Source: Spirochaetia bacterium UBA5763 (GTDB taxonomy: Bacteria > Spirochaetota > UBA4802 > UBA5550). From it: a DNA stretch of 64,000 nt. This document shows positions 41,645 through 50,617 of the stretch, piece after piece; positions within the stretch are counted from its first letter, which is position 1; each line of letters begins with the position of its first letter. A program made the translations under genes and the position numbers. The DNA is taken from positions 354,640-418,639 of the forward strand of contig DIEX01000034.1 in assembly GCA_002418835.1 (NCBI GenBank), given 5' to 3'. Under the pieces are notes generated by a model. It saw only the letters and a program-made list of their open reading frames with translations. It did no database searches and was not told where the DNA came from.

Positions 41645-42895
41645 ATGAAGTTTTCGATGTTCGGCGACAAGGTTAGTCAGAAATCCGGTATAAATATACT
41701 TATGGATGACCTGGGACAGGCGATGTCTGTCAACAGGGATATGCTTATGCTTGGCGGAGGGAATCCGGCACATATACCGGCAGTGCAGAAGATCTTCCGC
41801 GAATCTATGATAAAGGTCATGGAGTCAGGCAGAGCTTTTGAAGAGTGTGTGGGGAATTACGACACCCCGCAGGGTAATCCGCTGTATATTGAGGAACTTG
41901 CAGCTCTCCTGAATAGACTTTACGGGTGGAATATAACCGCGAAGAATATCGCTCTTACAAACGGGAGTCAGTCAGCGTTTTTCCTGCTCTTTAATATGTT
42001 CTCCGGGAGATACAGCGACGGATCTTTCAGAAAGATACTCCTCCCTCTGACGCCTGAATATATAGGTTATGCTGATGCCGGCCTCTCCAGTGAGGATATA
42101 TTTACTTCTATCAGGCCCGAGATAACTTTTCTCGGCGACAATATGTTCAAGTACAGCATAGATTTTGACAGGCTTGTTGTGGATGATCATATCGGGGCGA
42201 TCTGTGTATCGCGCCCCACTAATCCAACGGGTAATGTCGTAAGCGACACCGAAATTGAAAAACTCATGGTACTCTCGAAAAAACATGGAATACCTCTTAT
42301 TATTGATAATGCCTATGGGACACCGTTTCCAAATATAATATTTACTGACGCGAAACCCCGCTGGGATGAGAACGTGATTATGTGCATGAGCCTGTCCAAG
42401 CTGGGGCTTCCCGGTGTGCGTACAGGGATAATCATTGCCTGCGAAGAGATTATTAGTGCAGTAAGCCAGATGAACGCCGTAATCAACCTTGCTCCCGGAA
42501 GCTTAGGGGCAACCTTAACTGAACAGATTGTACGTACAGGGGAAATTATTGATATAAGCCGCGATTTAATCAGGCCGTACTATCAGGGTAAAGCTGAAAG
42601 GGCAGTCGCTCTTTTTAAAGAAAAACTCCACGGCCTGGACTTCCATATACATAAACCCGAGGGCGCAATTTTTCTCTGGATCTGGTTCCGGGGGATAAAG
42701 ATCGACAGCGATACGTTATACGGGAGACTGAAAAAACGCGGTGTGCTGATAGTCCCCGGGCACTACTTTTTCCCCGGACTTGCAGATGAGTGGCAGCACA
42801 GACATGAATGCATCAGGGTAACCTATTCGCAGGGTGATGATACTGTGAGCCGCGGTATTGAAATAATTGCTGACGAGGTGAGGAAGGCCTACTGA
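41645..42895 (+). CDS. avtA: valine--pyruvate aminotransferase
   Basis: A 416-residue class I PLP aminotransferase of the AvtA type, which interconverts valine and pyruvate with 2-oxoisovalerate and alanine. MKFSMFGDKVSQKSGINILMDDLGQAM is diagnostic of the AvtA start. Further signs are the PTNPTGN substrate loop, the D-A-Y motif (IIDNAYGTPFPN) and the PLP lysine in MSLSKLGLPGVRTG (near 251). The Arg that holds the carboxylate lies in the C-terminal part. An AGGGGTC site lies 10 bases before the ATG. It overlaps the end of the opposite radical SAM gene by 7 bases. Confidence 0.9.
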   Translation: MKFSMFGDKVSQKSGINILMDDLGQAMSVNRDMLMLGGGNPAHIPAVQKIFRESMIKVMESGRAFEECVGNYDTPQGNPLYIEELAALLNRLYGWNITAKNIALTNGSQSAFFLLFNMFSGRYSDGSFRKILLPLTPEYIGYADAGLSSEDIFTSIRPEITFLGDNMFKYSIDFDRLVVDDHIGAICVSRPTNPTGNVVSDTEIEKLMVLSKKHGIPLIIDNAYGTPFPNIIFTDAKPRWDENVIMCMSLSKLGLPGVRTGIIIACEEIISAVSQMNAVINLAPGSLGATLTEQIVRTGEIIDISRDLIRPYYQGKAERAVALFKEKLHGLDFHIHKPEGAIFLWIWFRGIKIDSDTLYGRLKKRGVLIVPGHYFFPGLADEWQHRHECIRVTYSQGDDTVSRGIEIIADEVRKAY

Positions 42896-44553
42896 GCCGT
42901 CTCCACCCGTGAGTTTTTTATAATGGCTTCAGCAAGCTGCGGCGGTGTGTTGTCCAGAAAGTCCCGCAGAGCTTCACGTGTTTCAAATGGCCTTTTAAGA
43001 ATTATTGATGAAGCCCTTTCTCTCCCGATCCCCGGTATAAGCTCAAATGATTTGGCGGACGCAGTATTTATATTAAAGGGCACCGGTAGCGTGGAGAGTG
43101 ATCTCTCCCTGTGCCCTGTGATGATTGCATCCTGAAATGTCCTGAGTTTCAGCTCTCCCGGCATTTTTACTGTAATTGAATAGCTTGATATCTGCTTGCC
43201 CATTGAATAGCCGTCACGTGTTTCGAGTATAAAATTTTCGCGCAGTATTGTGCCTGCCGGGTAGACCTGCCGCAGCATAAGATTGTCAATATCATCACGT
43301 ATCTTCTCTCTGTAATACTCAAAGCGCTTTGTCATGCCGTTGGATATCTTCAGCTTCTCACTGTAGATCGGCGTGTCAGGGTAGGGGTGAAGTTTCCTGA
43401 TATTAATCCTTTTAACAAGCAGACCCTCCTCAGCAATGCGCGCAAGATACTCATAGTTTATCCTGAAGGTGTCCATGGTCTCGCCTTTGAGCCCGTGGAT
43501 AAGGTTTATCCCGGGGAGGAGTGCTGGTATCCCATTGATCCTCCCTCCGCATATATCATTAACAATACGTATTGCTATGACAGCCTCTTCAGGCGTAACC
43601 TTCAGCGAGTTCTGTTTTACAACGTTAAGGTCAAATGATTCAACACCGAAGGGGAGGGTGTCCCCCGGCGTTACTGCTGCTGCAATAATCTCAAGTATCC
43701 TTGCCGAGTGTTCGGGCCAGTTTACAATTGATCCGGGATTGGCATTGTCAACGTTAAGCACATGTATTGCACCGGAATCCTTCCGTTTTTTAAGTTCACT
43801 GAAAAGTTCAATAACTTCAGAGGGCTCCGGTTGAGGAAATCCGTTTCTGAATTCTTTAAGGCGGCTTCCGAACTGGATGATGTCGGGCTGCCTCCCTATA
43901 CGAAAACGCGTCACTCCGCATTTAAGTAGTGAATCTATCTCATCAAGTACTTCCCGTGATTTTCTGAATTCTATTTTCTCAATAAGCCCCTCTGAACAGA
44001 AAGAGCAGTGCTTCTCCCTGGGACATCCTCTACCCGTCTCAATTTCACAGATAATATCCGGGAACCATGGGTGCTTCTTCACAATCTCTGCGCCTGCGGA
44101 GGACCACTCGGCAATTTCATCAGTAGTTCTCTGCAGGTCAGCCTCATCACCGGAGGCAAGAGTGAAGGCGTATTTTTCTATGTCATTTTTTAAAACTGTG
44201 ACAATACCTGTATCACTGTCCACCGCGCGGTTAATGAGTCCCCCGACTGCTATGGGTGTCTTTCTGTTCTGGCGGATAATACGGTTAACTTCAGCCAGTG
44301 TGCCGATCTTCGCTCCGAGATATTTTCCGGGAACAACGGCGCCACCTGTGAGAAATACATGGTCATAGTTTTCAGTGAAAGTAAAGTTCTGCTCCCTCAT
44401 GTTGTCAATTGTAAGATAGGAGATGGCTCCCGGGTTTACACCTGCGCACACAAGCGCTCCGTATATATAGCGGGGGTAGGGGGAGATGAACGGGGGCACA
44501 CCAAGGCACGCCGGTTCATCCACATAACAATCGAGTATTAAATATTTTTTCAT
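42889..44553 (-). CDS. radical SAM protein with C-terminal helix-hairpin-helix
   Basis: A 554-residue protein. The N-terminal part (1-160) resembles a B12-binding-like fold. The radical SAM core starts with the motif CPREKHCSFC (Cys 195, 202, 205, spacing x6 and x2, longer than the usual x3 and x2), in GRGCPREKHCSFCSEGL. The C-terminal 70 residues are a DNA-binding-type helix-hairpin-helix (INTASAKSFELIPGIGRERASSIIL). This combination is the group described as radical SAM enzymes with C-terminal HhH (COG1031, as I recall), seen mainly in archaea, and might be a horizontal acquisition (inference). The substrate is unknown. It starts inside the stop of the HD gene (ATGA), so both share an mRNA. 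Confidence 0.8.
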   Translation of the reverse strand: MKKYLILDCYVDEPACLGVPPFISPYPRYIYGALVCAGVNPGAISYLTIDNMREQNFTFTENYDHVFLTGGAVVPGKYLGAKIGTLAEVNRIIRQNRKTPIAVGGLINRAVDSDTGIVTVLKNDIEKYAFTLASGDEADLQRTTDEIAEWSSAGAEIVKKHPWFPDIICEIETGRGCPREKHCSFCSEGLIEKIEFRKSREVLDEIDSLLKCGVTRFRIGRQPDIIQFGSRLKEFRNGFPQPEPSEVIELFSELKKRKDSGAIHVLNVDNANPGSIVNWPEHSARILEIIAAAVTPGDTLPFGVESFDLNVVKQNSLKVTPEEAVIAIRIVNDICGGRINGIPALLPGINLIHGLKGETMDTFRINYEYLARIAEEGLLVKRINIRKLHPYPDTPIYSEKLKISNGMTKRFEYYREKIRDDIDNLMLRQVYPAGTILRENFILETRDGYSMGKQISSYSITVKMPGELKLRTFQDAIITGHRERSLSTLPVPFNINTASAKSFELIPGIGRERASSIILKRPFETREALRDFLDNTPPQLAEAIIKNSRVETAQ

Positions 44554-45101
44554 AATCCTTTAAGGGCTGTTTCCATATCGGTGATCATGTTCCGCTCAAT
44601 CTTCGCTTCAAGTTCCAGGACAAATTCCTTATTTCTGATAATAAGTTCTTTGACTTTGTCATTAATGCCGTATCGTTCAACGAGGTCATCAACCCGCGTA
44701 TGGACATTAACAACTTTGTCGTGCATCACTCTTTTATCGGAGTAGTAGATGATCTCTTTTTCTGTCAGGGGGCCTTCAGGAAGAAAACCTGTGAACACTA
44801 CATGATTCTCGACAATCTCAGCGATTTCATTTAGCCCTATTTTACGGAGCATCTTCCCTCCGATAAGATCATGGCGCATCTCCCTGTTCTGTATGGAACG
44901 GGTCTTTGCTATGTCGTGCAGAAGCGCTGCCGCAATGAGCAGTTCTCTGCTTATAAGCTCTTTTTTAGAAAGATTGTCATATATCGCGAGGGAAACATTC
45001 TTCACCTGCACAGAGTGCTCAATAATATTCGGAAGCATGTCATGCTGACGGATGATGCTGAAGCATTCATCCTCTGTTGGATATATTGATAAGCTGTTCA
45101 T
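44550..45101 (-). CDS. HD-domain phosphohydrolase
   Basis: A 183-residue protein with an HD domain. The metal-binding motif is AALLHDIAKTRSI (His-Asp pair near 59-60). HSVQVKNVSLAI (near 28) and EIVENHV (near 105) give the other His ligands. The C-terminal helix KELIIRNKEFVLELEAKIERN is charged. HD proteins of this kind cleave phosphomonoesters or phosphodiesters such as nucleotides, and the substrate is unknown here. It overlaps the radical SAM gene by ATGA, suggesting a common function. Confidence 0.85.
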   Translation of the reverse strand: MNSLSIYPTEDECFSIIRQHDMLPNIIEHSVQVKNVSLAIYDNLSKKELISRELLIAAALLHDIAKTRSIQNREMRHDLIGGKMLRKIGLNEIAEIVENHVVFTGFLPEGPLTEKEIIYYSDKRVMHDKVVNVHTRVDDLVERYGINDKVKELIIRNKEFVLELEAKIERNMITDMETALKGL

Positions 45102-45479
45102 GATTTAACCGTAATCTAATCTGCCGACTCTTTAATAATAATGTCGAGTATAATTTGATTAAAAAACGGAATTTGTTTATATATGAATTGGTCTTTTAAT
45201 TTTTGCAAAGAGTTAAATACTTTTTAAATAACTTCAGCAGTTCATGAAATGAATGGCACTGGTCATTCCTGCGGCAGTCCGCACTCTTCAGGGGAATGGC
45301 TTCAGGTGTACTTGTTCAATGTGTAACTGCTATAAAAGAAAATGAATTTATTATTTTATTTAATATAATAATTGACAATAAATTCATTAAGCACGAATGT
45401 GCTTTTGCCGGATACAAGAGACATAATTGTTGAATAATCCCCCTTAATTCTTGATATTGATTTCGGAGTATAAAAAAAA
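45102..45479. other. intergenic region, no gene seen
   Basis: 378 bases. A locally GC-richer patch (about 45250-45310) with no reading frame might be the remains of a gene or a small RNA. A TTGACA (45372-45377) and a short hairpin AAGCAC-GAAT-GTGCTT (45389-45404) lie near the small Cys protein gene and may belong to its promoter. Confidence 0.4.
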
Positions 45480-45644
45480 ATGAATCTTGAAGATTGTAAA
45501 AAATGCAGACACCATATTGAACTTAGAAGTTATCAGGTTCTTTGTAATTATGGCGGCTCTTTAAGTTCCATGGCAACCATGCAGGATGAAAAAACCGGCG
45601 AATACAGGGTGCTGGCCTGCCCCCTTTACCTTAAAGGGAAATAG
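45480..45644 (+). CDS. small cysteine-rich cytoplasmic protein
   Basis: A 54-residue protein starting MNLEDCKKCRHHIELRSYQVLCNYGG, with Cys at 6, 9, 22 and in the ending LACPLY. The CxxC..C..C arrangement suggests a small zinc- or metal-binding fold. GGAG stands about 11 bases upstream of the ATG. A 7-bp hairpin (CCCTTTA-CCT-TAAAGGG, 45622-45638) overlaps the last codons. It converges with recO, 9 bases apart. The function is unknown. Confidence 0.55.
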   Translation: MNLEDCKKCRHHIELRSYQVLCNYGGSLSSMATMQDEKTGEYRVLACPLYLKGK

Positions 45645-45653
45645 AATCGATTT

Positions 45654-46403
45654 TTATCTGATTGTGAGAGCGCTCTTCCCCAGCATCTCAGCTGATTTAA
45701 GTTTAATGCCGAAGTAGTTTTCTATATATGCAGTAAGAGCGTAGAGCAGCGGAGACACCGATGAGTTTTTGTATTGCTGTAGATTGATCTTCGTGAATTT
45801 GCAGGACAAACACTGGTGAAGGAAATCAGCAGCCTCGCCATCCAGGTTTTTACCTCCCCCCGAGCATGAGCCGCACGAAGCCCTGAGGCTCACCGGATCA
45901 ATGAAAAGCCCGTTACTCCCGTCACAACCGCACCATGAGCATGAAGTAATCTCCGGCATAATTCCCTGAAGAGCCATGTACCTCGCAGTAAAAAATATTA
46001 TGAAGTGAAGCGGATGTTCTGTTTTTGCCAGTGAGTCTATCCCCGCGCATAGGAGCGAATATATCTTTTCATTGATGTCGCCGAAGCCCGTGGTTGAATC
46101 TATAAGCTCGACCATGTAGTAAAGAGAGAAGATTGAATCGCTGCTTTTTCTTATGGGGAGGGTGGACACTGTGATGTCAAATTCCGATATTGTATTTAGT
46201 GTCCCGGAAATCCCGGTGTAATAGATCAGGTCAAGTATTGTCCCTGGCTCTGAACCGCTCCTGGGCCTCTTCTGTGATTTCCGGATACCTTTGAATATGA
46301 ATCTCTCCCTGCCGAGATCCTTTGTGTAGATGCTGCATATATAATCAGCTTCGCCGGAAAGTTTTCTTGAGAGAACTATCCCTCGTGTTTTCTGCCGTGA
46401 CAT
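45654..46403 (-). CDS. recO: DNA repair protein RecO
   Basis: RecO helps load RecA on single-stranded gaps with RecF/RecR. The length of 249 residues is usual. The N-terminal OB fold has GIVLSRKLSGEADYICSIYTKDLGRERFIFKGIRKSQKRPRSG. A central helical region follows, then a zinc-type Cys set CSWCGC...CGSC (about 156-184). It begins one base after the corC stop and is therefore coupled to it. Position near other repair and transport genes is common for recO. It converges with the small Cys protein gene. Confidence 0.9.
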   Translation of the reverse strand: MSRQKTRGIVLSRKLSGEADYICSIYTKDLGRERFIFKGIRKSQKRPRSGSEPGTILDLIYYTGISGTLNTISEFDITVSTLPIRKSSDSIFSLYYMVELIDSTTGFGDINEKIYSLLCAGIDSLAKTEHPLHFIIFFTARYMALQGIMPEITSCSWCGCDGSNGLFIDPVSLRASCGSCSGGGKNLDGEAADFLHQCLSCKFTKINLQQYKNSSVSPLLYALTAYIENYFGIKLKSAEMLGKSALTIR

Positions 46404-46404
46404 T

Positions 46405-47238
46405 TCACGATTTCTGTTTTGATACTGTTACTGCTATGCGGATTATCCTTGTGCCGGAAATATCCTTAATCCGGAATGTAATATTCCCGTGCCTGATTGA
46501 CTCATCCTTCTCCGGAACCCTTCCGAAAAGGTCAAAGACAAATCCGCCGATTGTATCAAAGTCTTCAGTGGATATATTGAGTCCCAGTTCTCTGTTGAAA
46601 TCGGATATAAGCATCCTTGAGTCCACTTCAAATGAATTAGCGCCGGTCTTCTGGCATTCAGGGAGTTCCTCTGTATCGTATTCGTCATTGATGTCGCCTA
46701 CGATAACTTCAAGGATGTCCTCCAGTGTTACAATCCCTCCAACTCCGCCGTACTCATCAACAACAACGGCTATGTGTAGTTTTTTCATTTTGAAATCGCG
46801 AAGCAGTTCGTCAAGGGGCATTGTCTCAGGCACAAAGAGCGGATCATGCAGCAGCTTTTTCAGGTTGAATTTTTTTGTCTTATCACCTATAAGTTTAATC
46901 AAATCTTTTACGTAGAGGATGCCGGTTATGTTGTCAACGGTTTCGTGATACACAGGCATTCTTGAGTGGCCCGCTTCAAGTATAAGCTTAAGCAGAGATT
47001 TGAGCTCGATATCCTGATCTATGGCAACTACATCCACCCTGGGGATCATTATATCCTTCGCGTCCAGTTCCGAGAGCATAAGCACTCCGCGGATCATATC
47101 TTTGCGCGGTGTATCGAGCTGATCATAGGCGTCAGCATCAAAACAGGTGTCCTGTGAGGATCTGAAAGATTTTTTTAAGTTTCCCAGAAATGTTTTAAAT
47201 CGCGAACTGTGTGGTTGGTCAGGATTATCTGATGTCAT
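46405..47238 (-). CDS. CorC/HlyC-type CBS-domain protein
   Basis: A 277-residue protein of the CorC family, without membrane helices. Two CBS domains (about 55-115 and 120-175, with IMIPRVDVVAIDQDIELKSLLKLILEAGHSRMPVY and LLHDPLFVPETMPLDELLRDFKMKKLHIAVVVDEYGGVGGIVTLEDILE) bind adenine nucleotides. The C-terminal CorC_HlyC domain (about 190-275, FEVDSRMLISDFNRELGL) follows. Family members take part in Mg2+/Co2+ efflux or interact with transporters. Here it is directly followed by recO with one intervening base. Confidence 0.9.
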   Translation of the reverse strand: MTSDNPDQPHSSRFKTFLGNLKKSFRSSQDTCFDADAYDQLDTPRKDMIRGVLMLSELDAKDIMIPRVDVVAIDQDIELKSLLKLILEAGHSRMPVYHETVDNITGILYVKDLIKLIGDKTKKFNLKKLLHDPLFVPETMPLDELLRDFKMKKLHIAVVVDEYGGVGGIVTLEDILEVIVGDINDEYDTEELPECQKTGANSFEVDSRMLISDFNRELGLNISTEDFDTIGGFVFDLFGRVPEKDESIRHGNITFRIKDISGTRIIRIAVTVSKQKS

Positions 47239-47319
47239 GCTTTATGAAATTACCTCTTTTCAGGGAAAAGTAAGTTAATTGCAGTATTTGTCAAGGATTT
47301 ATTCCAACTGCAAAATGTA

Positions 47320-47868
47320 TCAGCCTGAGAATATTGTAAATTTCTTTACAGTCTCAAGCAGTTTGCCTGCCGCCTCCTTAGAAACAGAAGTGGCAATATT
47401 GCAGTCATTATAAAGACTGTCCGCCATAAATTTTCTAATTGCAACATAAACATCCTTGGTGGGGATGAAAAGATAAGAGAAGAAGTCGGACTCTTTCTCA
47501 AGAATTGTAAAAGATGAATACAGCATCAGCGGCTTTTCAGGGATCATGATCTTTTCATTCTTCCCTCCGCCAAGAATTGTCATTTCATTTAACCTGTAAG
47601 GTACAGATTTCCCCACCTCCCTGTTTACAGGCTCAACGTGCTTGTTTGTGTATGTCGGGGGTTCAACCAGGAGGTGAGTTCTGTTGCCGTCTGTTTTAAA
47701 TGTGATTCCGTCACCGGTTCTGTATATATCCTTAACATTCCTGTAAGCTGTAATCTCATATATTGAGTAATTGCTTCCAGGCAGAAAATAGGCTGTAATA
47801 ATGAATCCTCCGTCGGAGGGGATCTGTTCAGTCATGTATGCTTTAATAAGCGACATTGCGGTTGCCAT
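47320..47868 (-). CDS. hypothetical protein
   Basis: A 182-residue cytoplasmic protein with mixed strands and a C-terminal helix pair (FMADSLYNDCNIATSVSKEAAGKLLETVKKF). The start is MATAMSLIKAYMTEQIPSDGGFIITAYFLPGS. I do not recognise it. A GGGATAA site lies before the ATG. It is a single gene on the minus strand, 81 bases before corC and not clearly coupled. Confidence 0.6.
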   Translation of the reverse strand: MATAMSLIKAYMTEQIPSDGGFIITAYFLPGSNYSIYEITAYRNVKDIYRTGDGITFKTDGNRTHLLVEPPTYTNKHVEPVNREVGKSVPYRLNEMTILGGGKNEKIMIPEKPLMLYSSFTILEKESDFFSYLFIPTKDVYVAIRKFMADSLYNDCNIATSVSKEAAGKLLETVKKFTIFSG

Positions 47869-48054
47869 AAATTATCCCTTTCAGATAGAAATTTTGTTGC
47901 CTTATAATTTAATAATATATCAGTTATTATTAAAAGCAATTAAAAAATTCAGATGTTCCCTGTGATGATTTATTTTTACTATAAAAAATATAAAAACAGC
48001 AGGAAAAAGTCTGCATCCGGTTTTAAATACAGAAAACATTGAGGTGTGCATATA

Positions 48055-48843
48055 ATGGAAAAGGGATTTTTCTCTCCGGAACCTGTGATATTCAGTGCAA
48101 TGGGGGGAATTAAAACGTTACCTCCGGAAACTCCGGATAATTTCAAGGGCGGGTTTGAGAGCGGAGCTGACGCAGCGTGTATAAATGTCCAGCTTTCAAA
48201 AGATAATATTGTCATGGTAATGACTCCGGAAAATCTTGAACCGGTATGTGGTGTTGCCGGAAAAGTTTCAGATTTTAATGCATGCGAACTGAAACAGATG
48301 GATGCAGGTTATATGTTCAGAGATGAAGATGGTGAATTCCCCTTCAGGGGGAAGGGGTACGCATTTATGACATTAAAGGAGCTTTTTGAAACTTTTCCTG
48401 AAAATAAATTTTCAGTTAATCTCCTACATAAAGATGATAATCTTGTCAGAGCCTACGCGGAAACAGTAAAAAAATGCGGTGCAGAGGGGAGAATTCTTAC
48501 ATCCTCAATGTACAGCAGAAATATGAAGTTCATAAGAGAGCTCCTTCCGGAATGCGCAACAGCATTCTCTCTCCCCGGTATAATCGGTGTATATGCCCTG
48601 TTTAAATCGGGACTTATTTTTTTCAAAAAGAGTTTTGCTGCTGACACGCTTCAGACACCTGAGGCGATTGGTGTCTCTTATATATCAAATAACGGGCTTA
48701 TCCGCGAAATGCATAAGCGCGGTGTTAAGGTATACGTGTGGTACATTAAGGATAAAGAGCAGTATATCCGGGTACGTGAATCGGGCGCGGACGGTTATAT
48801 GAGTGATGATATACCGATGCTGAAATCTTTTATGGCGGGATGA
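48055..48843 (+). CDS. degenerate glycerophosphodiester phosphodiesterase (probable pseudoenzyme)
   Basis: A 262-residue protein with the GDPD TIM-barrel order. FESGADAACINVQLSKDNIVMVMTPENL aligns with the family's GAD-x-x-E-x-D-V-x-x-T-K-D-G-x-x-V-x-x-H-D. The catalytic residues are replaced: HR becomes A15-M16, E becomes C42, D becomes N44 and the HD pair becomes T57-P58. The E of PEN remains (E25). It therefore probably lacks the usual Mg2+-dependent cleavage of glycerophosphodiesters and may bind lipid or protein. The chosen ATG has GAGGTG upstream at 48041-48046, and a GTG lies three codons earlier. It abuts the opposite DUF1992 gene. Confidence 0.75.
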   Translation: MEKGFFSPEPVIFSAMGGIKTLPPETPDNFKGGFESGADAACINVQLSKDNIVMVMTPENLEPVCGVAGKVSDFNACELKQMDAGYMFRDEDGEFPFRGKGYAFMTLKELFETFPENKFSVNLLHKDDNLVRAYAETVKKCGAEGRILTSSMYSRNMKFIRELLPECATAFSLPGIIGVYALFKSGLIFFKKSFAADTLQTPEAIGVSYISNNGLIREMHKRGVKVYVWYIKDKEQYIRVRESGADGYMSDDIPMLKSFMAG

Positions 48844-49209
48844 TTACTTCAGTTTCTCAAGTATTTTAGACTGGTAGTATGGGTCGATGGTTCTGATCCC
48901 TTTAGACTCCATTATCATGTTGTACCTGAGCTGTTTTTCTGAAATTTTTCTGTGCAGTTCCTGCCTCTCATTTTCATCAACGCAGGCATTAAGAAGCTGC
49001 TGCATATTCATTATGCTTTTTCTCAGTTCAATCTCTTCAGGGATTACTCCGGCGTTCTTAAGAATTTTGTATGACATCCAGAGTTCATCAGGCACCATGT
49101 CAAGGTCATCCGGGGGTAGGGGCTTCCCCTTGCACGAAAGGTTGTCGAATTCCCCTCTGGCAATGGCCTCCTGAATTTTTCTCTCAGCGATTGTTTCAAA
49201 TATTGACAT
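48844..49209 (-). CDS. DnaJ-homologue subfamily C member 28-like protein
   Basis: A 121-residue protein of the DUF1992 family. ETIAERKIQEAIARGEFDNLSCKGKPLPPDD (about 5-35) is the family signature. A helical coiled part follows (MNMQQLLNACVDENERQELHRKISEKQLRYN, about 66-97). Its role is unknown, though eukaryotic relatives join a J-domain to this region. Its stop lies directly beside the GDPD-like gene stop on the other strand. Confidence 0.85.
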   Translation of the reverse strand: MSIFETIAERKIQEAIARGEFDNLSCKGKPLPPDDLDMVPDELWMSYKILKNAGVIPEEIELRKSIMNMQQLLNACVDENERQELHRKISEKQLRYNMIMESKGIRTIDPYYQSKILEKLK

Positions 49210-49369
49210 GATAAACCTTCAGTAAATACAAAGCTAAACAGAAGTTTATTTTTTTCAAGAATTAAATCAGTATTTATCTCCTCTGCTTTTTAGTTTAAAT
49301 TATTGACTCTCAGGAAACCGGATGTGTTTAATGTTGCCTGATAATTCAGCAGTAGTCAGGGAGAGGTGT

Positions 49370-49582
49370 ATGTCTGATATTTTTGACTGGAGCAAACTTG
49401 GTGAAGAGGATAAACGGGAAGTAATTAAATTCGTATCAGAGAATAATTCTCTCGTTAGAGAGGTTATGAGGAACGAATTTCCAACTCTTTATATAGGGAG
49501 GGCAACGGAAGAGGTTGCCAGAGGGTGGGTTATGATAGCCGGCCGTGAAAAAGTTATGAACTTCATAAATTCCAGGGGCTGA
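49370..49582 (+). CDS. small hypothetical protein upstream of an MBL hydrolase
   Basis: A 70-residue, mainly helical protein (MSDIFDWSKLGEEDKREVIKFVSENNSLVREVMRNEFPTLYIGRATEEVARGWVMIAGREKVMNF) with no metal motif. I take the ATG that has GGGAGAGG 6 bases upstream. An in-frame ATG 48 bases earlier does not. It is followed five bases later by the MBL-fold gene and is surely co-transcribed. The function is unknown. Confidence 0.6.
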   Translation: MSDIFDWSKLGEEDKREVIKFVSENNSLVREVMRNEFPTLYIGRATEEVARGWVMIAGREKVMNFINSRG

Positions 49583-49587
49583 ACTGC

Positions 49588-50589
49588 ATGTCAATGAAAG
49601 AAGTATATCCCGGAATTTTTATGATCACTGAGAGGGGGATATCTGGAATGCTTAAACCCCCGGTGAACCTTTATGTTATAACCGGGAGTGACGGGCTTAT
49701 TTTTGACGGAGGTTACGGGAACAGGGGCTGCCTCAGGATCTTTGACAGAGCATATAAAGAGATTAATAATTTATGTATGGAGCGGGGGGTGCAGAACAGA
49801 ATCTCCCGGATACTCCTTTCCCATGCGCACGCAGATCATTTCTCCGGACTCTCCAGGCTTAAAAAAAAGTATAACCTTGATATTATTCTTACAAAGAGGA
49901 TGAGCGGAATTATTTCAGATGCAGAAACTTATCGGAACTCTTATGCTGTTGAAAAGAAAAAACGCAAAAGAGGATTACGCGGTTTCATCTTCGGCCTTTT
50001 CAGCAGCATGGCGGCATCATTTGAGTTCCTCATCTACAGGCTTTACTGGGGTATCAATTACGTTAAAACTCCGGATATAGTGATTGAAGAGAATACAAAG
50101 ATCATTATTAATGGTGAGGAGTGGAATATCTTTCACTCCCCGGGACATTCAGATGACCACATAACACTATATAACCCTCTGACCGGAGTTCTCTTCTCCG
50201 GCGACAACATCATGAGAAGCATTAACGTATGGCTCGGGCCCCCAAGGTCTGATCTCGATATGTACGATTCTTCTCTTGAGGAGATCCTCTCGCTTGATAA
50301 ACTTGAGCTTATTCTCTCTGCACACGGGAGCCCGGTTACTGAACCGGAAAAAAGAATCCGTGAAATTTTATCCTGGCGCAGGAAGAGAGTTAATGATGTA
50401 CTTGAAATAATAAAATCCGCAGGCACTGATGGTATAACAATAAGAGAAATCCTTTCATCCCTTTATCCCGGAGAGAGAAAAGTAAAACATGATTTTGCGC
50501 GCGGCTGGGTTGAGCTCACTGCCTGTAAGCTTCTGGAGAGTGGATGTATTCAGAAAGACCGGTCCGGCAGGAGGTTCTTCAATCTTTGA
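49588..50589 (+). CDS. metallo-beta-lactamase fold hydrolase
   Basis: A 333-residue MBL-fold protein of the type with a C-terminal winged-helix-like domain (about 265-333). The metal motif LLSHAHADH (about 72-80) is HxHxDH. The other ligands lie in FHSPGHSDDHITLY (about 183-196), LFSGDNIMRS (about 204-213) and ILSAHGSP (about 244-251). An inserted basic segment (EKKKRKRGLRGFIFGLFSSMAASFEFLIYRLYWG, about 122-155) precedes the second half and looks amphipathic, so membrane association is possible. Members act on RNA, thioesters or organophosphates, and the substrate here is unknown. It is coupled to the small gene in front of it. Confidence 0.85.
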   Translation: MSMKEVYPGIFMITERGISGMLKPPVNLYVITGSDGLIFDGGYGNRGCLRIFDRAYKEINNLCMERGVQNRISRILLSHAHADHFSGLSRLKKKYNLDIILTKRMSGIISDAETYRNSYAVEKKKRKRGLRGFIFGLFSSMAASFEFLIYRLYWGINYVKTPDIVIEENTKIIINGEEWNIFHSPGHSDDHITLYNPLTGVLFSGDNIMRSINVWLGPPRSDLDMYDSSLEEILSLDKLELILSAHGSPVTEPEKRIREILSWRRKRVNDVLEIIKSAGTDGITIREILSSLYPGERKVKHDFARGWVELTACKLLESGCIQKDRSGRRFFNL

Positions 50590-50598
50590 ATCTCCTGC
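50567..50598. terminator. 11-bp hairpin overlapping the MBL gene stop
   Basis: GCAGGAGGTTC pairs with GAATCTCCTGC (one G-U) around 10 bases. The TGA stop overlaps the start of the right arm. It lies between converging genes. Confidence 0.6.
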
Positions 50599-50617
50599 TG
50601 TTTGCTTTTCTCAGGTA

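Noticed and set aside
43469..43834. Plus-strand frame opposite the radical SAM gene
   Set aside because: Antisense to a well-supported gene, Ser/Thr-rich, no ribosome site.
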